Source of the DNA: Niastella yeongjuensis
Lineage (GTDB): Bacteria; Bacteroidota; Bacteroidia; Chitinophagales; Chitinophagaceae
Length of the DNA stretch: 64,000 nucleotides
Assembly (NCBI RefSeq): GCF_900110245.1
Contig: NZ_FOCZ01000016.1
Coordinates: forward strand, 1 to 64,000
Direction: 5' to 3'
Shown here: in pieces, positions 44,735 through 54,178 of the stretch
How the letters are laid out: each line of letters begins with the position of its first letter
Numbering within the stretch: the stretch's first letter is position 1
The notes under the pieces: generated by a model
What the model was told of the DNA's origin: nothing
Database searches by the model: none
The model's input: the letters and a program-made list of their open reading frames with translations, nothing else
Translations under genes and position numbers: made by a program

Positions 44735-45136
44735 TTATTTTATCGCATTCGCTCCTGCCTGCGCAACCAGGTGATCGTTTTCTACCGAACTTCCTGATGC
44801 ACCTATTGCCCCAATGACCTCCCCATTTCCATTCCTGATAGGAATTCCACCTGGCATGGTGATCAACCCGCCATTTGAGTGTTCTATCTGGTAAGCAGGA
44901 CCTCCTGGTTGGGACAATTTACCCAACTCGCCGCTTTCCATATTGAAGTACCTGGCAGTTCTGGCTTTGCGCATTGCGAGATCTATACTGCCAATCCATG
45001 CATCATCCATACGGGCGAAGGAGACCAGGTTGGCACCGGCATCCACGATAGCGATATTCATCAGTGTATTTAACTGGCGTGCTTTTTCTTTTGCAGCTGC
45101 AACAGCAGCCTCCGCTTGTTGAAGAGAAATATTCAT
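44735..45136 (-). CDS. GlcG/HbpS-family heme-binding-fold protein
   Basis: 133 aa from ATG 45136 ([19 protein letters not shown]), the usual family start; a TTG at 45172 overlapping the previous stop is less likely. [33 protein letters not shown] and [33 protein letters not shown] are the hallmark segments of the GlcG/DUF336 fold. Members bind heme or cobalamin or act with redox enzymes. It follows the enoyl-CoA-hydratase-like gene, possibly co-transcribed. Confidence 0.88.
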   Translation of the reverse strand: MNISLQQAEAAVAAAKEKARQLNTLMNIAIVDAGANLVSFARMDDAWIGSIDLAMRKARTARYFNMESGELGKLSQPGGPAYQIEHSNGGLITMPGGIPIRNGNGEVIGAIGASGSSVENDHLVAQAGANAIK

Positions 45137-45168
45137 ATACGTTCTTTTAGAATTATCGCGTGTATTGT

Positions 45169-45999
45169 TCAAATATTCCCGAGCTGGCCAACGTGGTACC
45201 CTAACCGCGTTTCTACGTCGCCTGACTGGTGAAGCCCCCTTTCCAATAACGTTTTGATCCTTTTTTGCGTGGAAGGCCTGCCGATCGATTCATAACAAAC
45301 ATTCATCTCGGCCCCCACCTCATAATCGGACGGTAGACTGGCTACATCGGTGAACCGCTTGGTGTCGCTTATCGCCTGTCTGTCGAACGACGCGATCCGT
45401 TTGGCAAGTGAGTCTACAAATTCATCGAGTTCTGCATCCGGAAACGACCGGTTCACATATCCATAGCGTTCTGCCAGATCGCCGGGAATATCATCTGCAC
45501 CGAGTAACACTTCCAGTGCGCGCCCACGGCCCATTAGACGGGGTAACCTCGCCATAGGTGCACCACCAGGCACTATGCCGGCGCCCACTTCAAAGTGCCC
45601 CATGATCGCTTTTTCGCGACTGGCGAAACGCATGTCGCAGGCCAGGGCGAGCTCACTTCCACAACCTGTTGCCCGTCCTCTGATCTTGGCTATGGACACC
45701 ACCGGGGCCCTGCTGAGGCGAACAAGCATATCTGGCCAGGGTAACAGTCCGGTGGGACCAAGCGGTAGGCTGGTCGTTTCCTCCGGCTTCGCCAGAAAAT
45801 CGTAGTGCGTCATGAAAAAACCTTCGATTGCACTGTCAAAGACGATGACCTTTAGTTCTTTGTCCAACTCAATTGCCGAAATGATCTCATTAAATGGCGG
45901 TATCATTTTAGGACCGAATATGTTTACCGGCGGATTATTGAAAGTTACCCGCCAATACACCGGAGATTCTTTTGTAAGTAAGACTAATTTATTACTCAT
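45169..45999 (-). CDS. Enoyl-CoA hydratase/isomerase family protein
   Basis: 276 aa, crotonase fold: [18 protein letters not shown], then [23 protein letters not shown] for the oxyanion-hole Gly, and [31 protein letters not shown]. The first oxyanion segment usually reads 'AGaDl'; here it is FFMTHYDF, which is atypical, and the second catalytic Glu position reads PGGAP. The reaction is therefore uncertain; it may be a hydratase-like enzyme with unusual chemistry or a CoA-binding protein. Confidence 0.85.
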   Translation of the reverse strand: MSNKLVLLTKESPVYWRVTFNNPPVNIFGPKMIPPFNEIISAIELDKELKVIVFDSAIEGFFMTHYDFLAKPEETTSLPLGPTGLLPWPDMLVRLSRAPVVSIAKIRGRATGCGSELALACDMRFASREKAIMGHFEVGAGIVPGGAPMARLPRLMGRGRALEVLLGADDIPGDLAERYGYVNRSFPDAELDEFVDSLAKRIASFDRQAISDTKRFTDVASLPSDYEVGAEMNVCYESIGRPSTQKRIKTLLERGLHQSGDVETRLGYHVGQLGNI

Positions 46000-46238
46000 A
46001 CCTTTTATTTTAATTACTTAATACAGCACATTAGTTAGTATGACACTTTAGGCGGGGGCATTCAGCCATGTAATTTAGAATTTCAATGAAAGTTTAATTT
46101 TGATTTAAAAGGCGGTCCCCATTTCACCAGGAGCCACGTGTGTGCACTTTTACCAAAACTGTTGCATTGAATAACGGCATATTGGCAAACCAACTTTATT
46201 TGAAATGATTTGTTAGCCCAATACTAATTTCATCAATC

Positions 46239-46727
46239 ATGAAAAAATTTAGCAATTTAATTGTAATGGCTGCCCTACTCACTTCAGGTATCAGCAGTGG
46301 GGCACAGGGCTTATCCAATAAACAATTTGGCTCTATAAAACAGGAAAATTTAAATTGGGTGGCATTCCCGGCATTTCCACCGGAAGCGAGGCTCGCCATA
46401 GTTGTTGGGAATCCCAAGCTGGCCGAACCTTATGTAGTAAGGGTGAAATTACCCGCAGGTGTTAAGCTTATGCCACATACCCACCCTGAAGACCGGATCT
46501 ATACCGTGATGTCGGGTGTGTTTTATATCGGCATCGGAAAAGAATTTGATACATCCAGGCTGCAGGCGTATTTGCCAGGCACTGTAATTGTTCTTCCGGG
46601 AAACACACCGCATTTTCATTGGGCAAAGTCAGGTGAATATATCACGCAGGTTACAGCAATTGGCCCTTTGGGAATAAATTATGTTAATCCGGCAGATGAT
46701 CCCCGTAACAAAAACAAAAAGCCCTGA
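46239..46727 (+). CDS. Exported cupin-domain protein
   Basis: 162 aa with signal peptide (LIVMAALLTSGISSGAQG). The cupin core shows VRVKLPAGVKLMPHTHPEDRIYTVMSGVFYIGIG, with the HxH...E metal ligands of motif 1, and LPGTVIVLPGNTPHFHWAKSGEYI, with the second His. A small periplasmic metal enzyme (dioxygenase or isomerase type) or binding protein. Its stop codon lies inside the stem of the terminator that follows. Confidence 0.88.
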   Translation: MKKFSNLIVMAALLTSGISSGAQGLSNKQFGSIKQENLNWVAFPAFPPEARLAIVVGNPKLAEPYVVRVKLPAGVKLMPHTHPEDRIYTVMSGVFYIGIGKEFDTSRLQAYLPGTVIVLPGNTPHFHWAKSGEYITQVTAIGPLGINYVNPADDPRNKNKKP

Positions 46728-46760
46728 AATTCTTTACAATGAAGAGTTTCAGGGCTTTTT
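46721..46760 (+). terminator. Terminator overlapping the cupin stop codon
   Basis: GCCCTGAAA (46721-46729) pairs with TTTCAGGGC (46747-46755), followed by TTTTT. Works for the cupin gene and, read on the other strand, for the convergent DUF3224 gene. Confidence 0.8.
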
Positions 46761-46776
46761 AGCTATACAAAGTGAA

Positions 46777-47169
46777 CTACTCTGGCAACGTGTATTCCAT
46801 TTCGTAGAAATGTTTTTTATCTTTTATTATGATGTTCAATGTACCAGCAATGCCGGTCAACTCATCTGTTCCCGAAGCTGGTACAACAATTATATTCAGC
46901 ATGAATTGCCCTTTACTCATGGTTGCATTATGTTGTAATACAAAAGAACCTTGTTTGCCATTTATAGTTCCTTCTACCCGCTCTATCGCCACATAACCAG
47001 CGGAATCAGGAACAGAAGTTCTTGCGCTAAGCATTTGCCCCTGACTAGATCCTGTTATATCACCATGAAAAACTTTATCGATGGTTAATCGTCCTAATAA
47101 TGGTATTTCCCGGTCTTCTGTTTGAGGAACAAGTTTAACTTCAAACTCCCCTTTTGCGTAAAGTGTCAT
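46777..47169 (-). CDS. DUF3224 family protein
   Basis: 130 aa, all-beta: LTIDKVFHGDITGSSQGQMLSAR, GYVAIERVEGTINGKQGSFVLQHNATM and IIVVPASGTDELTGIAGTLNIII follow the family pattern 'xkxfxGdlxGxsxgxml', 'GSFvlqHxgtm', 'vpgSGTgeLaGlxG'. Probably an allene-oxide-cyclase-like barrel. No signal peptide, function unknown. Confidence 0.88.
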   Translation of the reverse strand: MTLYAKGEFEVKLVPQTEDREIPLLGRLTIDKVFHGDITGSSQGQMLSARTSVPDSAGYVAIERVEGTINGKQGSFVLQHNATMSKGQFMLNIIVVPASGTDELTGIAGTLNIIIKDKKHFYEMEYTLPE

Positions 47170-47254
47170 TAGATTGTTTTTGCTTCGTCAAATGTAATAA
47201 TGATTTTGTAAACCTGCTATTTTAACATTTGAGATCAGCATATGCGTTACCCAG

Positions 47255-48280
47255 TTAATGACTAAAAAACGGAGCCTGGACATTGTCAATCTCCCAGACT
47301 TCACCGGCGAGGCTAACCACGTAGGCACTATTGCCGATGAACTCCATCGAGGTGGGCTGGTTCAGGCAATCTACGATGACGCAGAAGGTGTCATCAGGTT
47401 GAAGCTTCAGCAGCGCGCCGGTGTTCGGCTTCGCCGGTGTACCTTCAAAGGGACCATCCCAAACGCCCTGTGCGAGGGTATAGAGGGTGTTCCCGAAGCC
47501 AAATTCTACGTCAACGAATAACCCAACTTTCAATCCGGCAGCGGAGGCTATTTCTCTGGCGGTGGGTGACTTTGGCGTGAAGGACATGAGCTTGGCAGTC
47601 TCAGGCAAGTGAGGAATAGGACCGGCTTCTGTGACATAGATTGTGTTGCCGCTAACCGCCAGTCCGGTCGGCACAACATCCGCAAAGGTGATCAACTCAG
47701 TGATCTCGCCGTCGAGCGTAACATAAAGTACGCGGTTATGATGGCCGTCAGTGACAAGAAAACCGTCGCGGTAGGGTTCCATCGCGTACTGAAATCCGGT
47801 AGGCACGAAGAATGCTGGCACCGGGGGATGCGCAATGGACCATGCGCCGATATCCGCTATGATAGAATGGCTATGCGGCCCGTCCACCCGATAGATACCT
47901 ACGGTGTCGTGGCCATCAAGGTCTGGCGCAACACCGGTAACCAGCGCATAGGCAGTCTCACCGCGGAAGGCGACATCCACTACTCCACTGCCAATGTAGA
48001 ACAGGTCCGGGATGCGCTTCGGCAACCCGGTAGTGAAGAGCTTATGGTCGCCGGTCTTCGGGTTTACCCGCCAAATGGTTCCGTCGAGCGGCGCAGTAAC
48101 ATACAACGCCTTGTCAGGCCCTACGGTGCTGCCCTGGAGCTCCTTCAAGCCTGAAATCAGCAGGTGTGGCGCCTTGGGGACACCAGGATGAAGGTCGCCT
48201 TTTTTACAACCTGAGACTGCCATGCCAAAGCAAAAGGCCAGTAACATAAAAATTCGACTGTTGATGATGGACTTCTTCAT
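47255..48280 (-). CDS. ScyD/ScyE-family beta-propeller lipoprotein
   Basis: 341 aa. MLLAFCFGMAVSGC gives a lipobox (VSGC). The body is an NHL-like propeller: GPDKALYVTAPLDGTIWRVNPKTGDHKLF, GFQYAMEPYRDGFLVTDGHHNRVLYVTLDGEI, GLAVSGNTIYVTEAG. It matches the ScyD/ScyE family; the cyanobacterial namesakes lie in scytonemin loci, but homologues are widespread and their role is unclear. GC content is higher than in the neighbours, which may indicate recent transfer. Confidence 0.85.
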   Translation of the reverse strand: MKKSIINSRIFMLLAFCFGMAVSGCKKGDLHPGVPKAPHLLISGLKELQGSTVGPDKALYVTAPLDGTIWRVNPKTGDHKLFTTGLPKRIPDLFYIGSGVVDVAFRGETAYALVTGVAPDLDGHDTVGIYRVDGPHSHSIIADIGAWSIAHPPVPAFFVPTGFQYAMEPYRDGFLVTDGHHNRVLYVTLDGEITELITFADVVPTGLAVSGNTIYVTEAGPIPHLPETAKLMSFTPKSPTAREIASAAGLKVGLFVDVEFGFGNTLYTLAQGVWDGPFEGTPAKPNTGALLKLQPDDTFCVIVDCLNQPTSMEFIGNSAYVVSLAGEVWEIDNVQAPFFSH

Positions 48281-48551
48281 TGTTTTTCATTTTAGTGGCT
48301 AAAAATTACCCTTCAACAAATGTGATAATTTTGAATTTGTTTTTCTGGCTGGCAGTTGACTTAACCGTAAAGTATTTCACATAAAGGTTGGCGGTATGCT
48401 CAGAAGCTCTCAGCGCATTAATAGGTAATTAACAGTAAAAAGGCCATCCCCCGAAAAGGCGCTCACCCGGCGTTTTACAACAACACATTACATTCAACTG
48501 TCTTGAATTTTTTTTATATTTTAGGAGCACAGTATCTTAAACATCCCGCCG

Positions 48552-49589
48552 ATGTCCTTACGCCTGATTTTATTGATTTCATGTATGTGCGGCTATTCCC
48601 TTCTGTTATCTGCACAAGACATACCTTATCCCATAAACGACAATTACACGATTAAGGGAGCAAATGGGCTCACGCTCTCCATTCGCAGAGTGGGCACCCA
48701 TCGTACCCATCCCGAAGCCCGTGTCATTCTCCTCGTCCACGGCGGTGGCCCGGGTGGTGTTGCTTCCTTTGATTTTGGTCCCGGCTCCTTCACCGATTCC
48801 CTGGTCAACAAAGGTTTTGTCGTTTACCTGATGAATATCCGTGGCTGGGAAGAATCCACCGCGCCCCAGTACAATGAAAAGGACACCTCACTTACTGCCG
48901 GCTCTTGTGTAGAAGCTGCCGAAGACATCGATACGGTCGTCGAACACATCCGGCAAAGAGAACATCTCCCCCGGGTTAGTCTTTTCGGCTGGGCCACCGG
49001 TGGTCATTGGGTGGCTTATTATACAACCCTTCACAATGACAAGGTCGACCACCTCGTTGTTCTAAATACCCTTTATGGCGTAAATGCACCCTGGAGTTAC
49101 AGCAGCGCATTCGCCGACCCTTCCGACTCGAACCGCTATGACTCCAGGATTCCGCTCTATCGCACATCTGACACAAAGGCGATCATCGCCTCCCGCCTTG
49201 CATCTATTCCTGCAGCCGATAAAACTCCCTGGATTGACACAGCCGACCTCAAAAGTTACGCCTGGTCCGTGGCCAACGATAGTGGGCATCTTACCTTAAA
49301 GGTGCCGGGCGGCTATCGGAAAGAAAGTTTTTACATGGCTCATGGCCATCAGTATTGGAACGCATCCAATATTCGCGTTCCCACCCTGATCGTCCGGAGT
49401 CAGTTTGATCAGTGGTCCCGGCCAGACGACGTTTCTGCGTTCTACCACGACCTGGTAAACGCGCCGCGCCGTGACTCCATCGAATTGCCGAATGCTACCC
49501 ATTTTGTTACCATCGACAAACCCCGGCAGGGCCGAAACGCCCTCGTTGCTGCAATCGACCGCTTTATAGCTGCCCCGGCTAACCCATAA
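48552..49589 (+). CDS. Exported alpha/beta hydrolase-fold protein lacking the usual Ser nucleophile
   Basis: 345 aa with signal peptide (LILLISCMCGYSLLLSA). ILLVHGGGPGG is the oxyanion-hole strand. The nucleophile elbow reads LFGWATGGHWVAYY: in G-x-S-x-G the Ser is replaced by Ala (GWATG). LIVRSQFDQWSRP provides the acid and NATHFVTIDKPRQG the His. Either the protein is catalytically impaired or Thr substitutes. The rest of the fold is complete, so it is unlikely to be a decayed gene. Confidence 0.8.
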   Translation: MSLRLILLISCMCGYSLLLSAQDIPYPINDNYTIKGANGLTLSIRRVGTHRTHPEARVILLVHGGGPGGVASFDFGPGSFTDSLVNKGFVVYLMNIRGWEESTAPQYNEKDTSLTAGSCVEAAEDIDTVVEHIRQREHLPRVSLFGWATGGHWVAYYTTLHNDKVDHLVVLNTLYGVNAPWSYSSAFADPSDSNRYDSRIPLYRTSDTKAIIASRLASIPAADKTPWIDTADLKSYAWSVANDSGHLTLKVPGGYRKESFYMAHGHQYWNASNIRVPTLIVRSQFDQWSRPDDVSAFYHDLVNAPRRDSIELPNATHFVTIDKPRQGRNALVAAIDRFIAAPANP

Positions 49590-49781
49590 CACCAACCAAA
49601 ACCTCCCATGGTCAAATTCGTCGCTTAAAAGGAAACCATGATTGCAGGTTACCTCTCAAGGGTACGTTGATATCTTTAAGAAAGTCGTTAATCTTCCCTA
49701 TAGATTTTAGATTGCATTCTGTCACTTCAACACGGTTTTAAAAACCACCAATTAGTATTAAAAAACGCAGGTTTTTCCTTA

Positions 49782-49828
49782 ATGTGATGTAGGTCACACA
49801 GGAGCTTCAGATTTACTGCCGAGCTTTG
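49782..49828 (+). promoter_or_regulatory. Crp/Fnr-type box and promoter element
   Basis: TGTGATGTAGGTCACA (49782-49797) fits TGTGA-N6-TCACA perfectly. GAGCTTTG (49821-49828) lies 23 bp downstream as a -7-like element. The geometry copies that at 43515-43560, where the gap is 22 bp. Confidence 0.65.
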
Positions 49829-49832
49829 TATC

Positions 49833-50738
49833 ATGAAAGCTTCATCTAACCTCATAAATATGCCCGCGCTAGGGTTTGGTACGCTGATTCCCGATGCAGT
49901 CGATACAAAGAATGCTGTCAGGTACGCATTGGAAGCCGGATTTCGGCACTTCGATTGTGCGGAACGATACAGAAATGAAGCCGTGGTGGGCGAGGCAATA
50001 CAGGCTGGACTAGCCGCCGGAGTTATTTCCCGCGAAGACATCTTTGTTACCACCAAATTGTGGAATACAAATCACCGGCCCGAACGGGTGGAGCCCGCAT
50101 TTGAGGGTAGCTTGAAGAGACTACAACTGAACTACCTGGATCTATATCTGATACATACCCCGTTTGCATTTCAGCCAGGCGATGAGCAGGACCCACGGGA
50201 CCAAAGCGGTAATGTCATTTATGACAACAGTATAAGCTTAACCGATACCTGGAAGGCAATGGAGCGGCTTGTGGATGGAGGTAAATGCCGCGCCATTGGG
50301 CTGGCTGACGTGAACCTGGAGAAACTGCGGACCATCTATGAATCGGCGAGAATAAAGCCGGCCGTAGTTCAGGTGGAAGCACATCCTTATCTGCCGGAAA
50401 CTGAGCTGCTGGACTTTTGCAAGAATAATGGAATCACTTTGTTGGCTTTTGCTCCCCTGGGGCACGGGATCAGACCAGGTCCGATCGAAGACCCGGTTGT
50501 TTTGTCCATCGCGGCACGCGTTAAAAAGACGCCGGCTCAGGTATTGCTGGCCTGGGCAATTCAACGTGGTACGGCCGTGCTCACCACCGCACGAACTGCC
50601 GCCCGGGTACAGGAGAATTTTGATATTACTCCCCTGCCGGATGAAGCGATTGAAGAAATCAATCGGATTCAGACAAGGCAGAGATTCAACAACGTAGTGA
50701 ATACCGGGGTACCAGGTTTCATTCCACGAGTAACCTAA
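49833..50738 (+). CDS. Aldo/keto reductase
   Basis: 301 aa TIM-barrel enzyme. NMPALGFGTLIPD is the first strand; FRHFDCAERYRNEAVVGEAI supplies Asp and Tyr of the tetrad, FVTTKLWNT the Lys, LDLYLIHTPF the His. NADPH contacts lie near TARTAARVQENFD. It reduces aldehydes or ketones. The preceding Crp/Fnr-type box with a -7 element ending 4 bp before the ATG suggests regulation and a very short or absent leader. Confidence 0.92.
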   Translation: MKASSNLINMPALGFGTLIPDAVDTKNAVRYALEAGFRHFDCAERYRNEAVVGEAIQAGLAAGVISREDIFVTTKLWNTNHRPERVEPAFEGSLKRLQLNYLDLYLIHTPFAFQPGDEQDPRDQSGNVIYDNSISLTDTWKAMERLVDGGKCRAIGLADVNLEKLRTIYESARIKPAVVQVEAHPYLPETELLDFCKNNGITLLAFAPLGHGIRPGPIEDPVVLSIAARVKKTPAQVLLAWAIQRGTAVLTTARTAARVQENFDITPLPDEAIEEINRIQTRQRFNNVVNTGVPGFIPRVT

Positions 50739-51249
50739 ATAAGATCATATCCGTATTGCTCTCATCACGAATCCCTGTTTTTTCAAAGTTCAGCTTTTGA
50801 AGAAGATGCATCGAGCTTTGATTGTCCCTATGAGAAAAGGCGCTGATTGTAGTTATACCAAGTGTTTGAAAGGCAAATTCAATTACGCCGGCTGCTGCTT
50901 CCTGCATGATACCTTGTCGCTGAAAGTCGGTGGAAAGTTCATACCCAATTTCACAACTGTTATGCGCGTCTGAAAAATCAAAAAGACAGATAGTGCCGAT
51001 CAGTTTCTGGCTATCAGCTTTTGTAATTGCCCAATATAAGTTTTCATTTTTTGCTATCCCTTCATTTATTGCAGTAATAAAGCGTAAGGCATCTGCAGGC
51101 ATCTGGCTTGGTTGCCTGTCAAGATATTTGTTTATACCGGGATCGGACCGAAGAAGAAATATTTCTTCGATATCACTTGCCAACAGTTGGCGAAGTACCA
51201 ACCGGTCTGTTGTCAGTACTGGAAAAGGTGAAAAGTTTCTGTTTATCAT
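50719..51249 (-). CDS. GNAT acetyltransferase (RimJ/RimL type)
   Basis: 176 aa. LTTDRLVLRQLLASDIEEIFLLRSDP is the usual start, IGTICLFDFSDAHNSCEIGYELSTDFQRQGIMQEAAAGVIEFAF holds the acetyl-CoA loop (Q/R-x-x-G-x-x/A), and ISAFSHRDNQSSMHLLQKLNF the last core motif. Likely modifies a protein N-terminus or small amine. Convergent with the aldo/keto reductase, sharing the last 20 bp of sequence. Confidence 0.9.
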   Translation of the reverse strand: MINRNFSPFPVLTTDRLVLRQLLASDIEEIFLLRSDPGINKYLDRQPSQMPADALRFITAINEGIAKNENLYWAITKADSQKLIGTICLFDFSDAHNSCEIGYELSTDFQRQGIMQEAAAGVIEFAFQTLGITTISAFSHRDNQSSMHLLQKLNFEKTGIRDESNTDMILFRLLVE

Positions 51250-51271
51250 GTCTCCCCTACTTTATGTGATT

Positions 51272-52216
51272 TTAATTGAATGTTAGTTTATACCCTTTGC
51301 CATGAACATTCGTTATTCTCAGGTCAGGGTCCTGACTTAATTTCTTTCTAAGTTTCGATATAAACATATCCAGGCTGCGGCCGGTTATAACCCCTTCATT
51401 GATCCAGATCTCCTGCATCAGCGTTTCCCGTGGCACCAGCTCACCGAAACTTTTGTTGAGCAGGTCCAACACCTTGTATTCTTTGTCTGTGAGGCTAATC
51501 ACTTCACTCCCCAAGAGCAAGCGCTGATTTGTAGAGTCGACTAAAAATTTTCCCAGCGTAGCCAGCTCCGGAACAGACTTTTCTACTATGGCATCGTTTG
51601 GATGCTCCACTGGCACAAGTTTTACTTTTTTTCCTACACGCCAGCTCAACAACGCAACACACAACAACACCAGTATGCCGCCATAAACTAATGTGGAAGG
51701 TTTGGGATTTGCTTTCTCCTGTTTTATGTTCTCATAAAAATCCGGAAAGGCGAATTCGATTGTATAACAACCTAACGGCTGACTTCTGCCGCCGCAAACC
51801 AGGATGTCGGGAAAAGTATTATTTTTCTGGAGACCATAGACGATGTCGCGTTTGACGCAATCATGAACCGTAACGATGTAACCTGAGGGGAACTGTGTTT
51901 TGGGAAGCAGGTTCTCACACAGCGCCATAAGCGAGTCGTGATTAAAAATAAATTCATTTTCGAACCTGAGCAGAAACGTACCTTCTTTAACCTCAGTAAC
52001 CGGCAATACCCGTGAGGTGGTGTTACCCGCCTGCAGCAGCAACCGGTGACCAATCTGACGGATAATGAGGTTTACCTGCTTCACCCGTAAGTCGCTATCG
52101 GAATGTTTGGTGAAAGACAAGGCAATAAAAAAAATGGCGGACATCGAGATGGCAACGGCGGAACTCACCACCAACCGCCTTTTAAAAAAGCCGTTAAAAG
52201 CAGAACTTACACGCAT
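51272..52216 (-). CDS. Membrane-anchored one-component regulator with OmpR-type winged helix
   Basis: 314 aa. Residues 14-34 (RLVVSSAVAISMSAIFFIAL) and about 172-192 (LVYGGILVLLCVALLSWRVG) are membrane helices flanking a periplasmic domain with four Cys (CENLLPK, DCVKRD, CGGRSQPLGC). The cytosolic end is a winged helix: LLLGSEVISLTDKEYKVLDLLNKSF, RETLMQEIW, GRSLDMFISKLRKKL. It therefore senses an outside signal and binds DNA directly, like ToxR/CadC but with the DNA-binding domain at the C-terminus. This type occurs repeatedly in Bacteroidota. Targets unknown. Confidence 0.85.
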   Translation of the reverse strand: MRVSSAFNGFFKRRLVVSSAVAISMSAIFFIALSFTKHSDSDLRVKQVNLIIRQIGHRLLLQAGNTTSRVLPVTEVKEGTFLLRFENEFIFNHDSLMALCENLLPKTQFPSGYIVTVHDCVKRDIVYGLQKNNTFPDILVCGGRSQPLGCYTIEFAFPDFYENIKQEKANPKPSTLVYGGILVLLCVALLSWRVGKKVKLVPVEHPNDAIVEKSVPELATLGKFLVDSTNQRLLLGSEVISLTDKEYKVLDLLNKSFGELVPRETLMQEIWINEGVITGRSLDMFISKLRKKLSQDPDLRITNVHGKGYKLTFN

Positions 52217-52355
52217 TTACATTTCTTTTACAGTTGTTTTATCAGGAACGCCAACACGGGTGCGTACGTTTGAGAGGTGAAGCTAAGAAACTTTCTTTAG
52301 TCAGATACTAATACAAACCAAATTATATATGATAAAACGACATGTCTTTACGGAA

Positions 52356-52984
52356 ATGAAATCTTCTGCCATTTTATGCCTTCTGATAATATTTGCTTGT
52401 GGATGCAATCGAAATAACCTGCAGACAAAACTCTTACATGAACAAAAATTACTTAAGGATAGCGTTAACAATATATATGACAGAATAGATGTCTTTGTGC
52501 GTAATGGCCACATCGAATTAGCGAAATTGAACCGCTTCTTAAAACCATTGAGGAGGCCGATCCGGATATACTGCTTGCAGCGAGTCAATATTCTATGATC
52601 CATCATGAAGAGGATTTGAACGAGTTATTCCCCAAATGTGCGGAAAGAGGTATTTCCGTTGTGGTTGGTTCTCCTTTTGATGCGGGTTTCCTGGCGGGAA
52701 AGGATCGTTTTCTTTACTGGGGCACTATCCCATTGGGCTATAAAGAAAAACTGGCGGGGATACAAAAAGTAGCGGCGAACCATCATGTTGATGTGCGCAC
52801 AGCCGCCCTACAGTTTTGCGCAGCGCCGGAGGTGGTTTCGGCAGTCATCCCCGGATCGCATACTCCCCAGCAGGCAAGAGAGAATGCCGAATCATTTTTT
52901 AAAGCTAAAATACCAGCGTCTTTTTGGGAGGAACTGAAAAGAGAAAAGCTGATTGCGGAGAATGCACCCATACCAAAAGGTTAA
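52356..52984 (+). pseudogene. Fused remnants: lipoprotein start plus aldo/keto reductase end
   Basis: ATG 52356 opens MKSSAILCLLIIFACGC, a lipoprotein signal, followed by 45 helical residues. Near 52505-52517 this frame gives way to another frame reading ISEIEPLLKTIEEADPDILLAAS, then QYSMIHHEEDLNELFPKC and, from 52640 on, the C-terminal third of an aldo/keto reductase (GISVVVGSPFDAGFLAG, AALQFCAAPEVVSAVIPGS). The reductase lacks its catalytic Asp/Tyr/Lys half. The join is out of frame, so neither product is functional. Confidence 0.75.
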
Positions 52985-53087
52985 ATGGGAATTTACAGGC
53001 TTTAATCACTATACCGGCAGTTATATCTGGTCTATTTGTAAAGGTTGTCTTTGGAAAGAGGAGGAATGGATACTTATAAATCGATCG

Positions 53088-53118
53088 GGCTCATTGATAG
53101 ATTTTTTACCAATGAGCC
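53088..53118. terminator. Hairpin between convergent genes
   Basis: GGCTCATTG (53088-53096) pairs perfectly with CAATGAGCC (53110-53118) over a 13-nt loop. No T run follows on either strand, so termination would be weak. Confidence 0.4.
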
Positions 53119-53141
53119 TGCCTCCTTGGACCTGGGGTTCT

Positions 53142-54068
53142 TTACATTTTTTTGCCCGAGATATGCTTTGTTACTTTAATTGAAACCGGGACTTCTTTTC
53201 CCATCACCTGAAAATTACCCTCTATGGATGTGGCAGACTGGCCATTTATTAGCAAACCAGTGACAATATCCGTTTCAAAATGACCTTCCTGCTTGCCTTT
53301 CATATTCATCACAACCTCATTTCCCATTACTGACGTTTTATTGTCAGTATTTATTTCAGCAGCAGACTCAACTAAAACCAGGTTATCTGAGAAATCGTCA
53401 AGAGTGAATTTGGAAACAGCATCAGTATTGATCTCTGCAGGCAAACTACTTTTCATTTGCCAGGTATCGCCAACGGATACCGCTGTATCGGGAAATAATT
53501 TGAACTCCCGGCCAAGGTAATTTCTGATAAAATCGTCCCCGATAAATTTGCTGAACTGCTCTCGTATCTGGTCCTGATTCGTAGAACTTGTGGCATTTAA
53601 TGTTGCTATCAATTTATCTACGTTCTCCTTCCCTCCGGTGATGTGCAACACATCGCCTTTTTTATTGAAGGTTATATTCATGGAAGCGCCTTTGACAGTC
53701 GCCAATTGCTTTTCCTGATCGTTCAATGTATGGCCTGAATTGGCTGCATCGATCTCTTTTTCTCCATCTTTATTTTTGAGACTGAATTTCAGATTGTCGT
53801 AGGTAAGCTTTATTTGTATGCTATCTGACGTGCTGTTAACCACTTCGTAGATCAATCCAACTTCAGAGTGGTTATTGCTTTCCATGTCTTTATTCATTAC
53901 CGAAACTTTTGTTGAAGTTTCGGTAATGATATTGAAATAGTATTTGTCGCCGGTAATCAGGTATAAACCGAACTTGTATTTTTTACCATCAGTATGATAG
54001 CTACTGCTTTTGCAGGAAAATAGAAATGGGGATATACATAGGAACGGAATAATAAATGTTTTACTCAT
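53142..54068 (-). CDS. DUF6263-like lipoprotein
   Basis: ATG 54068 is preferred to an upstream in-frame start because MSKTFIIPFLCISPFLFSC forms a proper lipoprotein signal. The mature protein (about 290 aa) shows YDNLKFSLKNKDGEKEIDAANSG, VKGASMNITFNKKGDVLHI and GREFKLFPDTAVSVGDTW, the pattern of DUF6263 in Bacteroidota, where a beta-rich domain repeats twice. It probably sits at the outer membrane. Function unknown. Confidence 0.75.
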   Translation of the reverse strand: MSKTFIIPFLCISPFLFSCKSSSYHTDGKKYKFGLYLITGDKYYFNIITETSTKVSVMNKDMESNNHSEVGLIYEVVNSTSDSIQIKLTYDNLKFSLKNKDGEKEIDAANSGHTLNDQEKQLATVKGASMNITFNKKGDVLHITGGKENVDKLIATLNATSSTNQDQIREQFSKFIGDDFIRNYLGREFKLFPDTAVSVGDTWQMKSSLPAEINTDAVSKFTLDDFSDNLVLVESAAEINTDNKTSVMGNEVVMNMKGKQEGHFETDIVTGLLINGQSATSIEGNFQVMGKEVPVSIKVTKHISGKKM

Positions 54069-54178
54069 TCTCTTTTTTGAGTGGGCAAAATAAATCATTA
54101 TTAATGGCTGGCAAAAATACTCGATAGAAAATTCAACCAACTACTTTTGCCGGCCATTTGAGTTAACTAACGAATGTC

